NCBI RefSeq assembly: GCF_024363255.1
Contig: NZ_AP026070.1
Coordinates: 2,914,001-2,978,000 of the forward strand
Source of the DNA: Shewanella sp. NFH-SH190041
GTDB taxonomy: Bacteria > Pseudomonadota > Gammaproteobacteria > Enterobacterales > Shewanellaceae
DNA length: 64,000 nt
Direction of reading: 5' to 3'
This document shows positions 39,813 through 48,985 of the stretch, piece after piece; position 1 is the stretch's first letter, and every line of letters begins with the position of its first letter. The position numbers and the translations under genes were made by a program. Under the pieces are notes generated by a model, which saw only the letters and a program-made list of their open reading frames with translations, ran no database searches and was not told the DNA's origin.

Positions 39813-41531
39813 TTATTTCGGCAATGATGCCTGATGCTCGGCAATAAATTCAGCCATCTGCGACTGGGCTCGCTGCTGCGCAGACTGTAGCGTATCGTTT
39901 GTCGTCATTTGCGTGACCACTTCGTAATAACACTTAATTTTTGGCTCGGTGCCAGATGGACGGACAATCACACGACTGTCATTTTCTAAGCAATAAATCA
40001 GCACATCACTTGCAGGAAGATGCAATAATTCTGTTCGACCATCGGCGTAGTAACGACATGATGTATTGATATCGTCAATCATCACCACGGCACTACCGGC
40101 AATATGCGTCGGTACATGCTCACGCAAATATGCACCAATATCAGGAGTCTCAGGTTGTAGCTTAATACTGACCTGTTCATTTAAATGAAAACCGTGCTCA
40201 CGATAAATGCTTTCCAGCCGATCCCAAACGCTTAACCCCTGTCCTGCAAGCTCAGCTGTCAGCTGCACAAAGGCCAGCTGTGCACTAAGACCATCTTTAT
40301 CCCATACGGTATTACCCACCGTGTATCCCAAGGCTTCTTCATACGCAAATAAAAAGCGACAAGTTTCAGTTTGCTGCGCCTGACCGACATTCATCAGCCA
40401 TTTAAACCCGGTTAAGGTGGTATAGTGACTTCCGCCCAGTTTGGCTGCCACTTTACCCAACAAACTGGAAGAAACGATGGTATTTCCAACTAAACGTTGC
40501 ACCACAGGTGCGTGGCTCAGCAGATAATGTCCCAATAATACCCCGACTTGATCGCCTGTTAGCATCTGGTAGCTATCATCTCGTTTAACTGCCACAGCAA
40601 AGCGGTCTGCATCAGGATCATTAGCACAAGCCAGTAGCGCCCCATGTTCCTTTGCGGCAGCAATCACCATATCCATAGCGCCGGGCTCTTCAGGGTTAGG
40701 AAATGCAACGGTGGGGAAATTACCATCCGGCCAGCGCTGCTCTTCTACAGGATAAACATGGGTAAAACCAGCATCGGCCAGCAGTTGTTCTGCCATCTTC
40801 GCCCCAACACCATGCATCGCGGTATAACTTAAGCTGACACGTTCTGGATAGCTGTGATTGCTTAGTTCACGACTAGCACGAACTGTGCGGCGATAAAGCT
40901 GATAAAAATCATCTTGCAACCACTGCAGTAACCCCGCGTTACCGGCTTGATTTAAATCCATAACACTGACACAGTCTTGGGCGGCCGTTTCGATACAGGC
41001 CGCAATACCTGCATCGTGTGGCGGGATAATCTGCGCGCCATTTTCCCAATAGACTTTATATCCATTGTATTCTGGCGGGTTGTGGCTAGCCGTCACAACA
41101 ATACCCGCCGCGGCATGAAAATGTTTCACGCCAAAGGCGACCAGAGGTGTCGGAGCCACATCATGGGTGAGCATGACGTGAATCCCAAGTTCAGCTAACA
41201 CCCCGGCGGCATCATGGGCAAATTGGCAAGAATCGTTACGCCCATCGTACCCAATCACAACCCCTCTCGTTTTCGCCTGTTTAACCTGTTCGATAAGATA
41301 CTGTCCCAACCCTTTGGATGTCTGCTGCACCACGAGTCGATTCATGCGCATTGGTCCTGCACCAGCAATTCCCCGTAATCCGGCGGTACCAAATGCCAGT
41401 CGGCCAGCAAACCGGGCGGCCAGCTCAACCTCATCACCATTATCCAACAGCGCTTGGATCTCTTCGGCCATGGCCGGATCCGGCTCTTGTGCCAACCAAT
41501 GGGTAATTTTGCTGTGTAAATGAGTATTCAT
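39813..41531 (-). CDS. Alpha-D-phosphohexomutase (phosphoglucomutase/phosphomannomutase)
   Basis: A 572-residue cytoplasmic enzyme moving phosphate between C1 and C6 of a hexose. It shows FGTAGLRG, the phosphoserine loop TASHNPPEYNGYK, the metal loop ANDPDADR, the sugar-specificity motif FAYEEALGY and the C-terminal phosphate-binding RPSGTEPKIK. Length and the GLRG N-terminus fit the PGM2-like class more than the Pgm class; sugar preference cannot be settled here. Single gene. Confidence 0.92.
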   Translation of the reverse strand: MNTHLHSKITHWLAQEPDPAMAEEIQALLDNGDEVELAARFAGRLAFGTAGLRGIAGAGPMRMNRLVVQQTSKGLGQYLIEQVKQAKTRGVVIGYDGRNDSCQFAHDAAGVLAELGIHVMLTHDVAPTPLVAFGVKHFHAAAGIVVTASHNPPEYNGYKVYWENGAQIIPPHDAGIAACIETAAQDCVSVMDLNQAGNAGLLQWLQDDFYQLYRRTVRASRELSNHSYPERVSLSYTAMHGVGAKMAEQLLADAGFTHVYPVEEQRWPDGNFPTVAFPNPEEPGAMDMVIAAAKEHGALLACANDPDADRFAVAVKRDDSYQMLTGDQVGVLLGHYLLSHAPVVQRLVGNTIVSSSLLGKVAAKLGGSHYTTLTGFKWLMNVGQAQQTETCRFLFAYEEALGYTVGNTVWDKDGLSAQLAFVQLTAELAGQGLSVWDRLESIYREHGFHLNEQVSIKLQPETPDIGAYLREHVPTHIAGSAVVMIDDINTSCRYYADGRTELLHLPASDVLIYCLENDSRVIVRPSGTEPKIKCYYEVVTQMTTNDTLQSAQQRAQSQMAEFIAEHQASLPK

Positions 41532-42600
41532 ACTCTTTATGCCTTATCGAAATAACATTCATTTACATTAAGTAAAAGCCAGCTCGCAAACAAGTGAAAC
41601 CTTGTTTATTGATATTTCGCCAATGTGTAGCAGTCCAAAACTGTCAATACAAAGCTAATCCGTAAGTAACCTTATGTTTACTTTACGATTACTATGCAAG
41701 CATCAAGCTGGTTCATTATTACCAGTAACGCCAGAAACCATCTGTATTTTCAATATTTCCGCACCTGAACTATCTAAATGAAGTCAGAAACACAAAATAA
41801 AGATTAACTCCTTTATAAATAACAGATTAAATAAATTCAGCATCGTTAAATAACTTAGCGTACCAAACGCTGTTTTATCGCAACCATAAAATACACAGCG
41901 AAAAACAGTTTCAAACGGATAAAAAGTGACGCCATTAATAACACTATTGAATCGCCAATAAATTGTTTTTTAATTGTTTAATTCATGAATCACAAATGAG
42001 AAATAAGGGAAAAACGATAGCCAAGTTCGCTTTTCACGATAAAGCAATTAAAAATTTAAAAAATCCCTAATACAGGGTTTATCTATTCAAACACTCATCA
42101 CAACGAAGTTGATGAAAAAATAACGCCCATCAACATGAGCCTATTTGCGATTAAGGCTGCTTTTAACCCGTCATGATGTATCAAATTACGCCGATGTGCC
42201 GAAGCACCGGCTCAGCATCTTCTTCACTATGCTTGCTATCAGTGACTTAGCGCCAAACCACAGCATCACACCTCAAATACAACACCAACCCAAGTAAAAT
42301 TAGCCTATTGCTAAAAAAGTCACTCTAGCTCGATTGCCAAACAGCGTTTGCAGGCCTGATAAAACCATGCAATAGCAGGCAAACATCGTGTCGCGCCACA
42401 ATGCTCTTTGTCCGCTAAAAAAATTTTTTGCAAAGTGATAGATCATTATCTCGATATCAAAAAGCTGTAAAATCCGGCTAATGTAAAAAAATAGTTTTAT
42501 TTCAGATAATAAAAATACCGCAATAGTTAAATACAAGAAAAAGTAATAATAAATGCATCATTGCAGCTTGTGTTTGATACAAAGCATACAGTAGACTTCG
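41532..42600. other. Long gene-free, AT-rich region upstream of the nupC leader
   Basis: More than 1 kb without any frame of coding character in a window that is otherwise tightly packed. It contains a hairpin at 41868-41901 (CGCTGT/ACAGCG with TTTAT/ATAAA) and a very stable one at 42190-42211 (GCCG-at-GTGC-CGAA-GCAC-CGGC; on the minus strand the loop is a TTCG tetraloop). Only a 78-codon minus frame at 42300-42536 is open and it lacks a ribosome site. It may hold small RNA genes; none can be named. Confidence 0.5.
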
Positions 42601-42868
42601 CTCCCGGCCTGGGTCTGACCTGACTCCTGTTCTGGTCGGAACTTCCCATAGCCACCTGATTTATCAAGCTGTCACCAGGATGTGAATGACCCAATGGAGC
42701 CGGACCGGCGTCACATTTGGCTTGTTATCTGGGTGACTTCCATGTTGTATTTGCCGGATCCCAAGGGATCATACTTGTGCCTAAACGCACCTGTATCCCC
42801 CGTAAGAACCGCCGCAGCTGGCTACCTGATACCTGCGGTTTTGGTTTGATTTATTACTAGGGGGAAAC
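42601..42868 (+). ncRNA. Structured 5' leader of nupC, candidate cis-regulatory RNA
   Basis: Nested helices cover nearly the whole leader: TCTGACC/GGTCGGA (42614-42620 with 42634-42640); GTCACC/GGTGAC (42671-42676 with 42732-42737) enclosing ATGTGA/TCACAT (42680-42685 with 42711-42716) and GCCG/CGGC; ATAC-GTGC/GCAC-GTAT (42771-42780 with 42787-42796); and CCGCAG/CTGCGG (42812-42817 with 42833-42838) followed by a T-rich tract. TCCCCC at 42796-42801 is a perfect complement of the Shine-Dalgarno GGGGGA (42860-42865). It matches no riboswitch class that I know; the nupC context suggests nucleoside or nucleotide sensing, by inference. Confidence 0.5.
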
Positions 42869-44074
42869 ATGCAACTGTTAATCAGTTTGATTGGCGTTGT
42901 AGCACTGATAGCCATTGCTTGGCTGTTATCGGAAAAACGTACTGCCATTAACTGGCGTACCATTATTGGCGCTTTTGTGCTTCAGGCCGGCTTTGCCGCC
43001 TTAGTGCTTTATATTCCTGCAGGCCAGCACGCTCTGCAAAGTGTCAGTAAAAGCGTGACCGGGCTATTGAGCTTTGCCGATCAAGGGATCAATTTCCTAT
43101 TTGGTGGTCTAACGCCTAATTTTGTTTTTGCCTTCCGTGTTTTACCTTTGATTATCTTTATCAGCGCACTGATTTCCATGCTCTATTACCTAGGCATTAT
43201 GCAGTGGGTTATCCGCATTATTGGTGGTGCCTTGCAACGGATTTTAGGGATCAGCCGCTCCGAGTCCATTATCGCTACCGGTAATATTTTCCTCTCCCAA
43301 GGTGAAAGTCCGCTGCTTATCCGACCTTTCTTATCTCGTATGACTCGCTCAGAACTGTTCACTGTAATGACGTGCGGTATGGCATCTGTCGCAGGTTCTG
43401 TACTGGGTGGCTACGCCGCCATGGGTGTGGAAATGAAGTACCTGTTAGCTGCTAGTTTTATGGCAGCACCAGGCAGCTTAATGATGGCCAAATTGCTTAT
43501 TCCTGAACAAGGAACGCCTGTCGCGCAAGACGAAGTGCAGATGGAAAAAAGCGAAGAAAGTAATGTGATTGACGCCATGGCTGCCGGCGCCATGAACGGT
43601 ATGAAAGTTGCCGTTGCCATCGGTACCATGTTGCTGGCTTTTATCAGTGTCATTGCCATGGTCAACCACGGTCTGACCGCTGTCGGCCACTGGTTCGGTT
43701 TTGAGCATGTCACCATGCAAAGTATCTTGGGTTATATCTTTGCCCCTATTGCTTATCTGATTGGCGTGCCTGCCCATGAGATGGCAGCCGCTGGCTCATT
43801 AATCGGCCAAAAGCTCATCCTAAACGAATTTGTCGCATATCAAGAGTTTATTCCTCTGAAACAAATTCTGTCTGCCCACACCCAAGTAATCATCACTTTT
43901 GCCCTGTGTGGTTTTGCCAATATTGGATCTATTGCGATTCAATTAGGTTCTATTGGTGTACTGGCACCAGAGCGCCGCGGTGAAATTGCAAGCCTGGGTC
44001 TGCGCGCAGTGCTTGCTGCAACGCTGGCAAACCTGATGAGTGCGGCTCTGGCAGGCATTTTCGTCGGTCTGTAA
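42869..44074 (+). CDS. nupC: NupC-type concentrative nucleoside transporter
   Basis: A 401-residue CNT-family inner-membrane importer driven by H+ or Na+. It has the family organisation: three N-terminal helices, a gate region GGLTPNFVFAFRVLPLIIF, IFLSQGESPLLIRPF, and the substrate region ending FALCGFANIGSIAIQLGSIG. ATG 42869 is preceded by Shine-Dalgarno GGGGGA, which the leader can mask. Monocistronic, closed by a strong terminator. Confidence 0.94.
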   Translation: MQLLISLIGVVALIAIAWLLSEKRTAINWRTIIGAFVLQAGFAALVLYIPAGQHALQSVSKSVTGLLSFADQGINFLFGGLTPNFVFAFRVLPLIIFISALISMLYYLGIMQWVIRIIGGALQRILGISRSESIIATGNIFLSQGESPLLIRPFLSRMTRSELFTVMTCGMASVAGSVLGGYAAMGVEMKYLLAASFMAAPGSLMMAKLLIPEQGTPVAQDEVQMEKSEESNVIDAMAAGAMNGMKVAVAIGTMLLAFISVIAMVNHGLTAVGHWFGFEHVTMQSILGYIFAPIAYLIGVPAHEMAAAGSLIGQKLILNEFVAYQEFIPLKQILSAHTQVIITFALCGFANIGSIAIQLGSIGVLAPERRGEIASLGLRAVLAATLANLMSAALAGIFVGL

Positions 44075-44091
44075 GCAAACGTTATCAATAT

Positions 44092-44118
44092 AAAAAAGGC
44101 GCCCAAGGCGCCTTTTTT
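44092..44118 (+). terminator. Terminator of nupC
   Basis: AAAAAAGGCGCC/GGCGCCTTTTTT with a three-base loop. Confidence 0.92.
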
Positions 44119-44329
44119 ATTATCTCTGTCCCACCTTCAATGCCAACGTGACTATGCTTTCCCAAGTATTGCAGATAGCTAACTACCTAGAGTCTAAGCT
44201 AAACATATGTGGGAATACCTAAAACAACAAAACCACCTGTAAGAGGCGGCATTGAGTCTATAAACCCATGACATATTTAGCACTTAGTCAATGGGCATCG
44301 CTTATACCTAAAGCATTCTGAGGTTAAAA

Positions 44330-45064
44330 TTAGCCATTACGCGGCGCTTTGGTATTGCTGCTGCGGCCATTGGGGGAAAACACAGTCAAATACAACAGAG
44401 CTGCAATGGCCCAGCTGATCGCCAACGTCCATAAGCCATGACTTAAAAAATGTGCCCCGCGCAACTGCTGATCCCAATCAAACACCGCCCCCATGACTAG
44501 GGCAAAAGCCAAGCCGGCCCAACGCCAACGGGGAAAGTACATCTTGGCAAAGAAATACAGTCCAATCCAACCATAACCGCCTGTGGCATGGCCGCCAGGG
44601 AAACAACGCCCGGGATGAACATAATCAGGTAATGCGCTGAAAGTCGGCACATATGGCTGATCACCACCGTAGCGCAATAAATCCCAAGGACAATTAACAT
44701 GGGTATATTTTTTCAATATGCCTACCACAATGACTGTGAGCAAAAAGCTGAGCAATAAATACAACAACCCATGCCGATAAGGCCGCAATTTACGCCACTT
44801 CCAAGCACTCACAGTCGCAAACAGCAACACTAGCGCCATAACGACTACCAATTTATGGCCCCAATCATGCAACACTATTTGTTCCATAAAGCCATGGCGC
44901 AACGGCCAACCGCCAGCAGCGCCGCCTTCCCAACGAAACAGATTATCAGCCAACCAAATATCCAGTCGGAACAGCTCAATGGCGCCCATAACGACGAAAA
45001 AGACCAATCCAGGCAGAATAATAAATTTAACCCACTCTAATTGGCGTGAAGGAACCCTATTCAA
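44330..45064 (-). CDS. PAP2-superfamily membrane phosphatase-like protein
   Basis: A 244-residue inner-membrane protein with about six helices and the three PAP2 regions: KKYTHVNCPWDL (motif 1, Cys in place of the usual Arg of KX6RP), FPGGHATGG (motif 2) and RGAHFLSHGLW (motif 3, with the Asp position changed). The pattern fits the COG3907 branch of membrane-bound PAP2 enzymes, probably acting on a lipid-linked phosphate in the periplasm. Its start overlaps the GNAT gene by 8 bases, so the two are co-translated. Confidence 0.8.
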   Translation of the reverse strand: MNRVPSRQLEWVKFIILPGLVFFVVMGAIELFRLDIWLADNLFRWEGGAAGGWPLRHGFMEQIVLHDWGHKLVVVMALVLLFATVSAWKWRKLRPYRHGLLYLLLSFLLTVIVVGILKKYTHVNCPWDLLRYGGDQPYVPTFSALPDYVHPGRCFPGGHATGGYGWIGLYFFAKMYFPRWRWAGLAFALVMGAVFDWDQQLRGAHFLSHGLWTLAISWAIAALLYLTVFSPNGRSSNTKAPRNG

Positions 45065-45596
45065 TCTGTTCTCCAGTTTTACTCATCGCCTTAGTCCCTT
45101 CCCGGGTTAAGGCCATCAAATAGACATCAACATAAACCCCATCCCTGAAAGCATAGTCTTGGGCCCGCCCTTCAATCACAAAACCTAATGACTGATACAA
45201 GGCTAGCGCAGCTTCATTATCGGTATACACTTCCAACTCGATTCGCCGAAGTGCCAACCACTGAAAAGCTAATTCCAATGCGGCGCAAATCAGTGCGCGG
45301 CCAATCCCCTGACGACGGTGACACTCACATACAGCTAACCCAATATTGCCGCAATGACGTCGCCTTGGGTGCTCAAAAACCTGCAACCCTAATTGGCCAA
45401 AGATTTTACCATCTTGCTCTGCGACCAGACTGAAAAAATCTGCCCTACCAGCTGCTAACCTTTGCTGCCACTGGGCTAGGGTCGAAAACGGGAGCTGTAA
45501 TGTGCCACTAAGATTACTGGGTTGCGCATAAATATCTCGGATCTGCGCCGCGTCAGCGACCTCACTGTGCCGAATTTGCCAAGGTAAAGTTGTCAT
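45057..45596 (-). CDS. GNAT-family N-acetyltransferase (YhhY-like)
   Basis: A 179-residue acetyl-CoA-dependent acetyltransferase with the CoA-binding motif CHRRQGIGRALICAALELAF and motif B EVYTDNEAALALYQSLGFVIEGR. LPFSTLAQWQQRL and DYAFRDGVYVDVYLMA recall amino-acid acetyltransferases such as YhhY. ATG 45596 has Shine-Dalgarno AAGGAGA. Upstream partner of the PAP2 gene. Confidence 0.88.
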   Translation of the reverse strand: MTTLPWQIRHSEVADAAQIRDIYAQPSNLSGTLQLPFSTLAQWQQRLAAGRADFFSLVAEQDGKIFGQLGLQVFEHPRRRHCGNIGLAVCECHRRQGIGRALICAALELAFQWLALRRIELEVYTDNEAALALYQSLGFVIEGRAQDYAFRDGVYVDVYLMALTREGTKAMSKTGEQIE

Positions 45597-45660
45597 CCAT
45601 TCTCCTTTTAACCCTGTTACTTGCTAAAAACTGTTATAACGACACTCACAACACAACAAT

Positions 45661-45690
45661 AAAAAAAGCGCCCCGATAAGGGCGCTTTTT
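45661..45690 (-). terminator. Terminator of the small secreted protein gene
   Basis: AAAAAGCGCCC/GGGCGCTTTTT stem with a six-base loop. Confidence 0.9.
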
Positions 45691-45718
45691 AATGGATAAT
45701 GCTACAAATAATTACATT

Positions 45719-45949
45719 TTATCGCGACGCCCCGGAATACGACTCTCCGGATAGCATCATGGTGTCCTGCGCTGACGATGGCAAACTCATGGCGGTCACG
45801 GTATCAGATTCACCGTTAAAACGGTCTAACTCAGTGGCAAGTGATAAATAACTGGACTCAGTCAGTCCCGCCCCATCACGCTGCACACTGGTTATGGTTA
45901 ATACTACCGCGCTGATGCCGACAAACGCAGCGACCAGTCTTAATCTCAT
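45719..45949 (-). CDS. Small membrane-anchored or secreted protein, unknown function
   Basis: I do not recognise this 76-residue protein. It has a basic start (MRLRL) and one hydrophobic helix (VAAFVGISAVVLTITSV) followed by a polar Ser/Thr/Asp-rich tail with no cysteine. The frame extends 14 codons upstream, but ATG 45949 has Shine-Dalgarno AAAGGAG about 7 bases away. Its own terminator and a 220-base upstream gap make it a stand-alone unit. Confidence 0.7.
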   Translation of the reverse strand: MRLRLVAAFVGISAVVLTITSVQRDGAGLTESSYLSLATELDRFNGESDTVTAMSLPSSAQDTMMLSGESYSGASR

Positions 45950-46168
45950 CACCTGCTCCTTTGTTTTCTGTATCCGGTTAAACCGGTACACCTTATTATC
46001 CGTTCAGGTTTCACAGGGCAGACAACCAAATAACACTTTAGCCTTGTGAATACGAGCCTATCCATGCCCGCAGCTCAATAACGTTAACATGATATAAACA
46101 AGGGTAACAAGCAATCATTGCACAAATTTTGTACTCTACAGCTGAAATGCCTCAATGGGCCAAAATGG

Positions 46169-47242
46169 TCAATTTTGTCTTGTTACTGCCCGGGACAGAC
46201 GACGTAGCCCTTCATTCACAGACACTAATGGACGATAATCTAAGTCCTGTTTTGCCGCACTAATATCACAATAATGACAACAAGTTAGTTGTTTAGCGAT
46301 ATAACGGGTCATAGGTGGCGTCGCACTTAATCCTAGCCTGGTATAAAGCGTTTCAAATAAACCACCGAGCAGATAAATCAGTCTGGCGTTCAAGCGTCGG
46401 ATCACCGGCTCGCGTCCAGTACAAGCCTGGAGGCGTTTCAACAATTCAGCCATCGGCATAGGTTCATCGTCCGACAAAAAATACACTTTACCGGCAACTT
46501 GAACCGGACGATTTAGCAGGGTTTCAGCGGCTAATAAATGCCCAAACACGGCATTATCAATATAAATGGAGTCCACCATCGGCTCTCGGCTACCAACCAT
46601 CTGCAGCACACAATATTGACGACGGGATAAAATACGAGGATACAGGTGCCTATCACCAGGGCCCCAGATCATCTGTGGCCTAAGTGCCACCACATTAAGC
46701 CGAGATCCCCCAGCAACCGGTGCGCCCTGGGCTCTGAGTAACATTTTTTCTGCCCGCGCCTTCGATTCAGCATAATCATTTAAATATGTCTCAGCGTATG
46801 GCGCCCGCTCATCAACTCCTGACGCATCTTCACCGGCAAAAATAACCGCAGGACTACTGGTATAAACCAAATAATTGATCCCACCTTGCTGACAAGCAGC
46901 AATCACATTGGCAGTACCATCAAGATTTGTCGCTAAAAAATCCTGCCGCTCGCCCCACACCCCGGCTTTGGCCGCCAAATGGAAAACTAACTGGCAATCA
47001 CTGCAAGCCTGCTGTAACGACTGAATATCGGTCAAATCCCCTTGAAATTGACGTACACCGATATCTGCTAATTCAGGGTAAAAACGACGGGAATAGCTAT
47101 TTACCTCAATCCCGGCCTGAAGTAATTTGCGGCATAACGCCCGGCCGAGAAACCCACCGCCACCGGTCACTAATACCCGACTAACCCGGCAAGCAATCTC
47201 ATCCAAGACTTTGGTTTCATTAGGATGCAGCTTAGATCTCAT
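46169..47242 (-). CDS. oleD: OleD-like NADPH-dependent 2-alkyl-3-ketoalkanoate reductase
   Basis: A 357-residue extended short-chain dehydrogenase with VTGGGGFLGRALC (nucleotide site), HLAAKAGVWGERQDF, the Tyr-x3-Lys pair in DYAESKARAEKM, and C-terminal ITRYIAKQL-like and HYCDISAAKQDL stretches, all close to OleD. In olefin synthesis OleD reduces the beta-keto acid from OleA before OleC and OleB make the alkene. None of those partners is adjacent here: a methyltransferase precedes it and a small secreted protein follows. It may work with distant genes or on another substrate. ATG 47242 is the start. Confidence 0.78.
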   Translation of the reverse strand: MRSKLHPNETKVLDEIACRVSRVLVTGGGGFLGRALCRKLLQAGIEVNSYSRRFYPELADIGVRQFQGDLTDIQSLQQACSDCQLVFHLAAKAGVWGERQDFLATNLDGTANVIAACQQGGINYLVYTSSPAVIFAGEDASGVDERAPYAETYLNDYAESKARAEKMLLRAQGAPVAGGSRLNVVALRPQMIWGPGDRHLYPRILSRRQYCVLQMVGSREPMVDSIYIDNAVFGHLLAAETLLNRPVQVAGKVYFLSDDEPMPMAELLKRLQACTGREPVIRRLNARLIYLLGGLFETLYTRLGLSATPPMTRYIAKQLTCCHYCDISAAKQDLDYRPLVSVNEGLRRLSRAVTRQN

Positions 47243-47408
47243 CTCTGATCCACCTATTTATTGCTGGTGCCGGGAGATGACAGACATAAAGATACCCGGC
47301 CATAGTTTTGCTGACCTAAGGCATTCTACACTATCTTGGCTCAAGTATCACTTTAGAGGTATATTGTGAGGTATGTTTTAATCAAAGACTCAGTGTTTGG
47401 CTATTAGA

Positions 47409-48746
47409 TCATACCGTCTGTGGCAAACTCGCTTGGATCAGTGCATTTCGTGGCGTCACTGATGTATCACAAAAACAACTGATCTCGGTCTGATATCCCT
47501 GTTCAATTAAAAAGCATAATCTATCGAGCAATAAATAATGCTCTAAGGGTGCCCGCAACAAATGGGCGACTAAATCCAACTGACGTACCAGTGTCAGGCG
47601 TGCAGCCCCGGCCTGAAGCCAAGGGGTAAAATCTGTCACCTCAGTGCCATCAGGAAGAGTTAACGGTAGCTGTTTAAATGCTGCAACCGTTTGGCAATAC
47701 TCAGCAAAACTGCCACTTAGCTGCGCATTTCTGACTGCCGGCAACGGCAGGTAATTATCCTGCTGGCGCACCACACGCTGCAAGCTGTCAAAACCAAGTC
47801 GCCAGATCATCTCCTGTTGTCGTCGCTCGCAATCGCGAGAGGACGACACCACACTTTGCTGCAGTGGCAACTGTAATTCCTGCCGATTGAGCTGCAAATC
47901 ATGCTGTTGAGCCACCTTAGATAACGGCTGGTAAAATTCAGTGCGGATAAGGTGGTAACAACAAGGAGAAATTGAAATATGCGCCACACTGCTAGCGGCA
48001 GCCCGCGTCAATAAACTGGTATGTAATTCGCCACAGGCATGCAAAGCCACGGCATGTTGCACCCCGTCCATCACCTGCGCTGGGGGAGCAAAAGCATCTG
48101 CACAGATAAATTGCTGTGGCAGTTGCCAACGGTGAGCAAAGTCCTGCCCATCTCGACACAATGCCTGCTGCCACTCCAGACTGACCACCGGCACCTGGCG
48201 ACTCTGGCAGATAAGCCGGCCTAAATGTCCTTTACCGGCACACCATTCCAGCAATAATCCTCGGGTGGTTTCAGAGGGTAGTGCTGCAGCAAATGAAGTG
48301 ATTTGCTGCCATTTTCGGCCTTTAATATGCGCACTAAAATGTGGCCTGAGCTGTTCATCCAGCCCGTGCTGATTATCTTGCCTCGATACTTGATGTGTCT
48401 GGCTCGTATGACTGCCACTTTGTGGCAGGGTCAACGCCAGCAATTGCGCCAGATTATCCAACTGCTCAACACTCAGCCCTTGCGCCACTAAATCCTGATG
48501 TAACGCCGGCCATAAACGGTGCAATAGTTGTTGCTGGCAAGCATCCGTCTTTGCCAACGCATCTTCATCCAACTGCAAAACCACATCCGCCAGATTCGGA
48601 AACGCCGTTTGCCAAGGTAATTGACGACAATCAAAACTGCGTAATCGCCACAGCGGTGACAGGGTCTGTAATAGCTGACTTAGCTGTTGCAGTAAGCTGG
48701 CATATGGCAAGGTATGATACAGGTGAGATGACAGTAATAATGACAA
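47409..48746 (-). CDS. SAM-dependent methyltransferase, METTL25-like (Methyltransf_32)
   Basis: A 445-residue protein. The central Rossmann domain has the SAM motif EWCAGKGHLGR (about residues 167-177), an acidic residue in VSLEWQQ, HACGELH and ISPCCYHLI, the signature of Methyltransf_32 proteins. The N-terminal 150 and C-terminal 130 residues are glutamine- and leucine-rich with no recognisable domain. The substrate is unknown. It lies 166 bases upstream of oleD on the same strand, and may be co-transcribed with it. Confidence 0.75.
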   Translation of the reverse strand: MSLLLSSHLYHTLPYASLLQQLSQLLQTLSPLWRLRSFDCRQLPWQTAFPNLADVVLQLDEDALAKTDACQQQLLHRLWPALHQDLVAQGLSVEQLDNLAQLLALTLPQSGSHTSQTHQVSRQDNQHGLDEQLRPHFSAHIKGRKWQQITSFAAALPSETTRGLLLEWCAGKGHLGRLICQSRQVPVVSLEWQQALCRDGQDFAHRWQLPQQFICADAFAPPAQVMDGVQHAVALHACGELHTSLLTRAAASSVAHISISPCCYHLIRTEFYQPLSKVAQQHDLQLNRQELQLPLQQSVVSSSRDCERRQQEMIWRLGFDSLQRVVRQQDNYLPLPAVRNAQLSGSFAEYCQTVAAFKQLPLTLPDGTEVTDFTPWLQAGAARLTLVRQLDLVAHLLRAPLEHYLLLDRLCFLIEQGYQTEISCFCDTSVTPRNALIQASLPQTV

Positions 48747-48985
48747 AGCGGCTCCGCCTAGCAGTCCATCGGTTAAAGCCGACGTATTCTAATGACGGTG
48801 TGACACATAGCAAGTTTTTCCCTGCCAATGCGCCACTGGCGATAACAGCCATAGTGATAAAAGCATCCGACAAAGCGGCGAACGTTAACAGCAATATTCG
48901 ACCAAGCTGCGAATAAAACATAGCGCTACAACATCGCCCTGGCACTGTCTATTTCTTGGTCAGAACAATTGCGATTACGGCTTTA

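Noticed and set aside
42436..42452. GATAATGAT on the minus strand, resembling a Fur box
   Set aside because: Only the first nine bases fit; the second half is poor and no gene starts nearby in the right place.
42300..42536. 78-codon minus-strand frame in the 1.3 kb gap
   Set aside because: Hydrophobic by AT-richness, no ribosome site and no upstream promoter.
42601..42868. Known riboswitch (purine, c-di-GMP, preQ1) upstream of nupC
   Set aside because: The conserved cores of these classes are not present; only secondary structure supports regulation.
48395..48945. Open frames on both strands over the methyltransferase 5' end and the gap before it
   Set aside because: They overlap the convincing methyltransferase gene, lack ribosome sites and have no family-like motifs.
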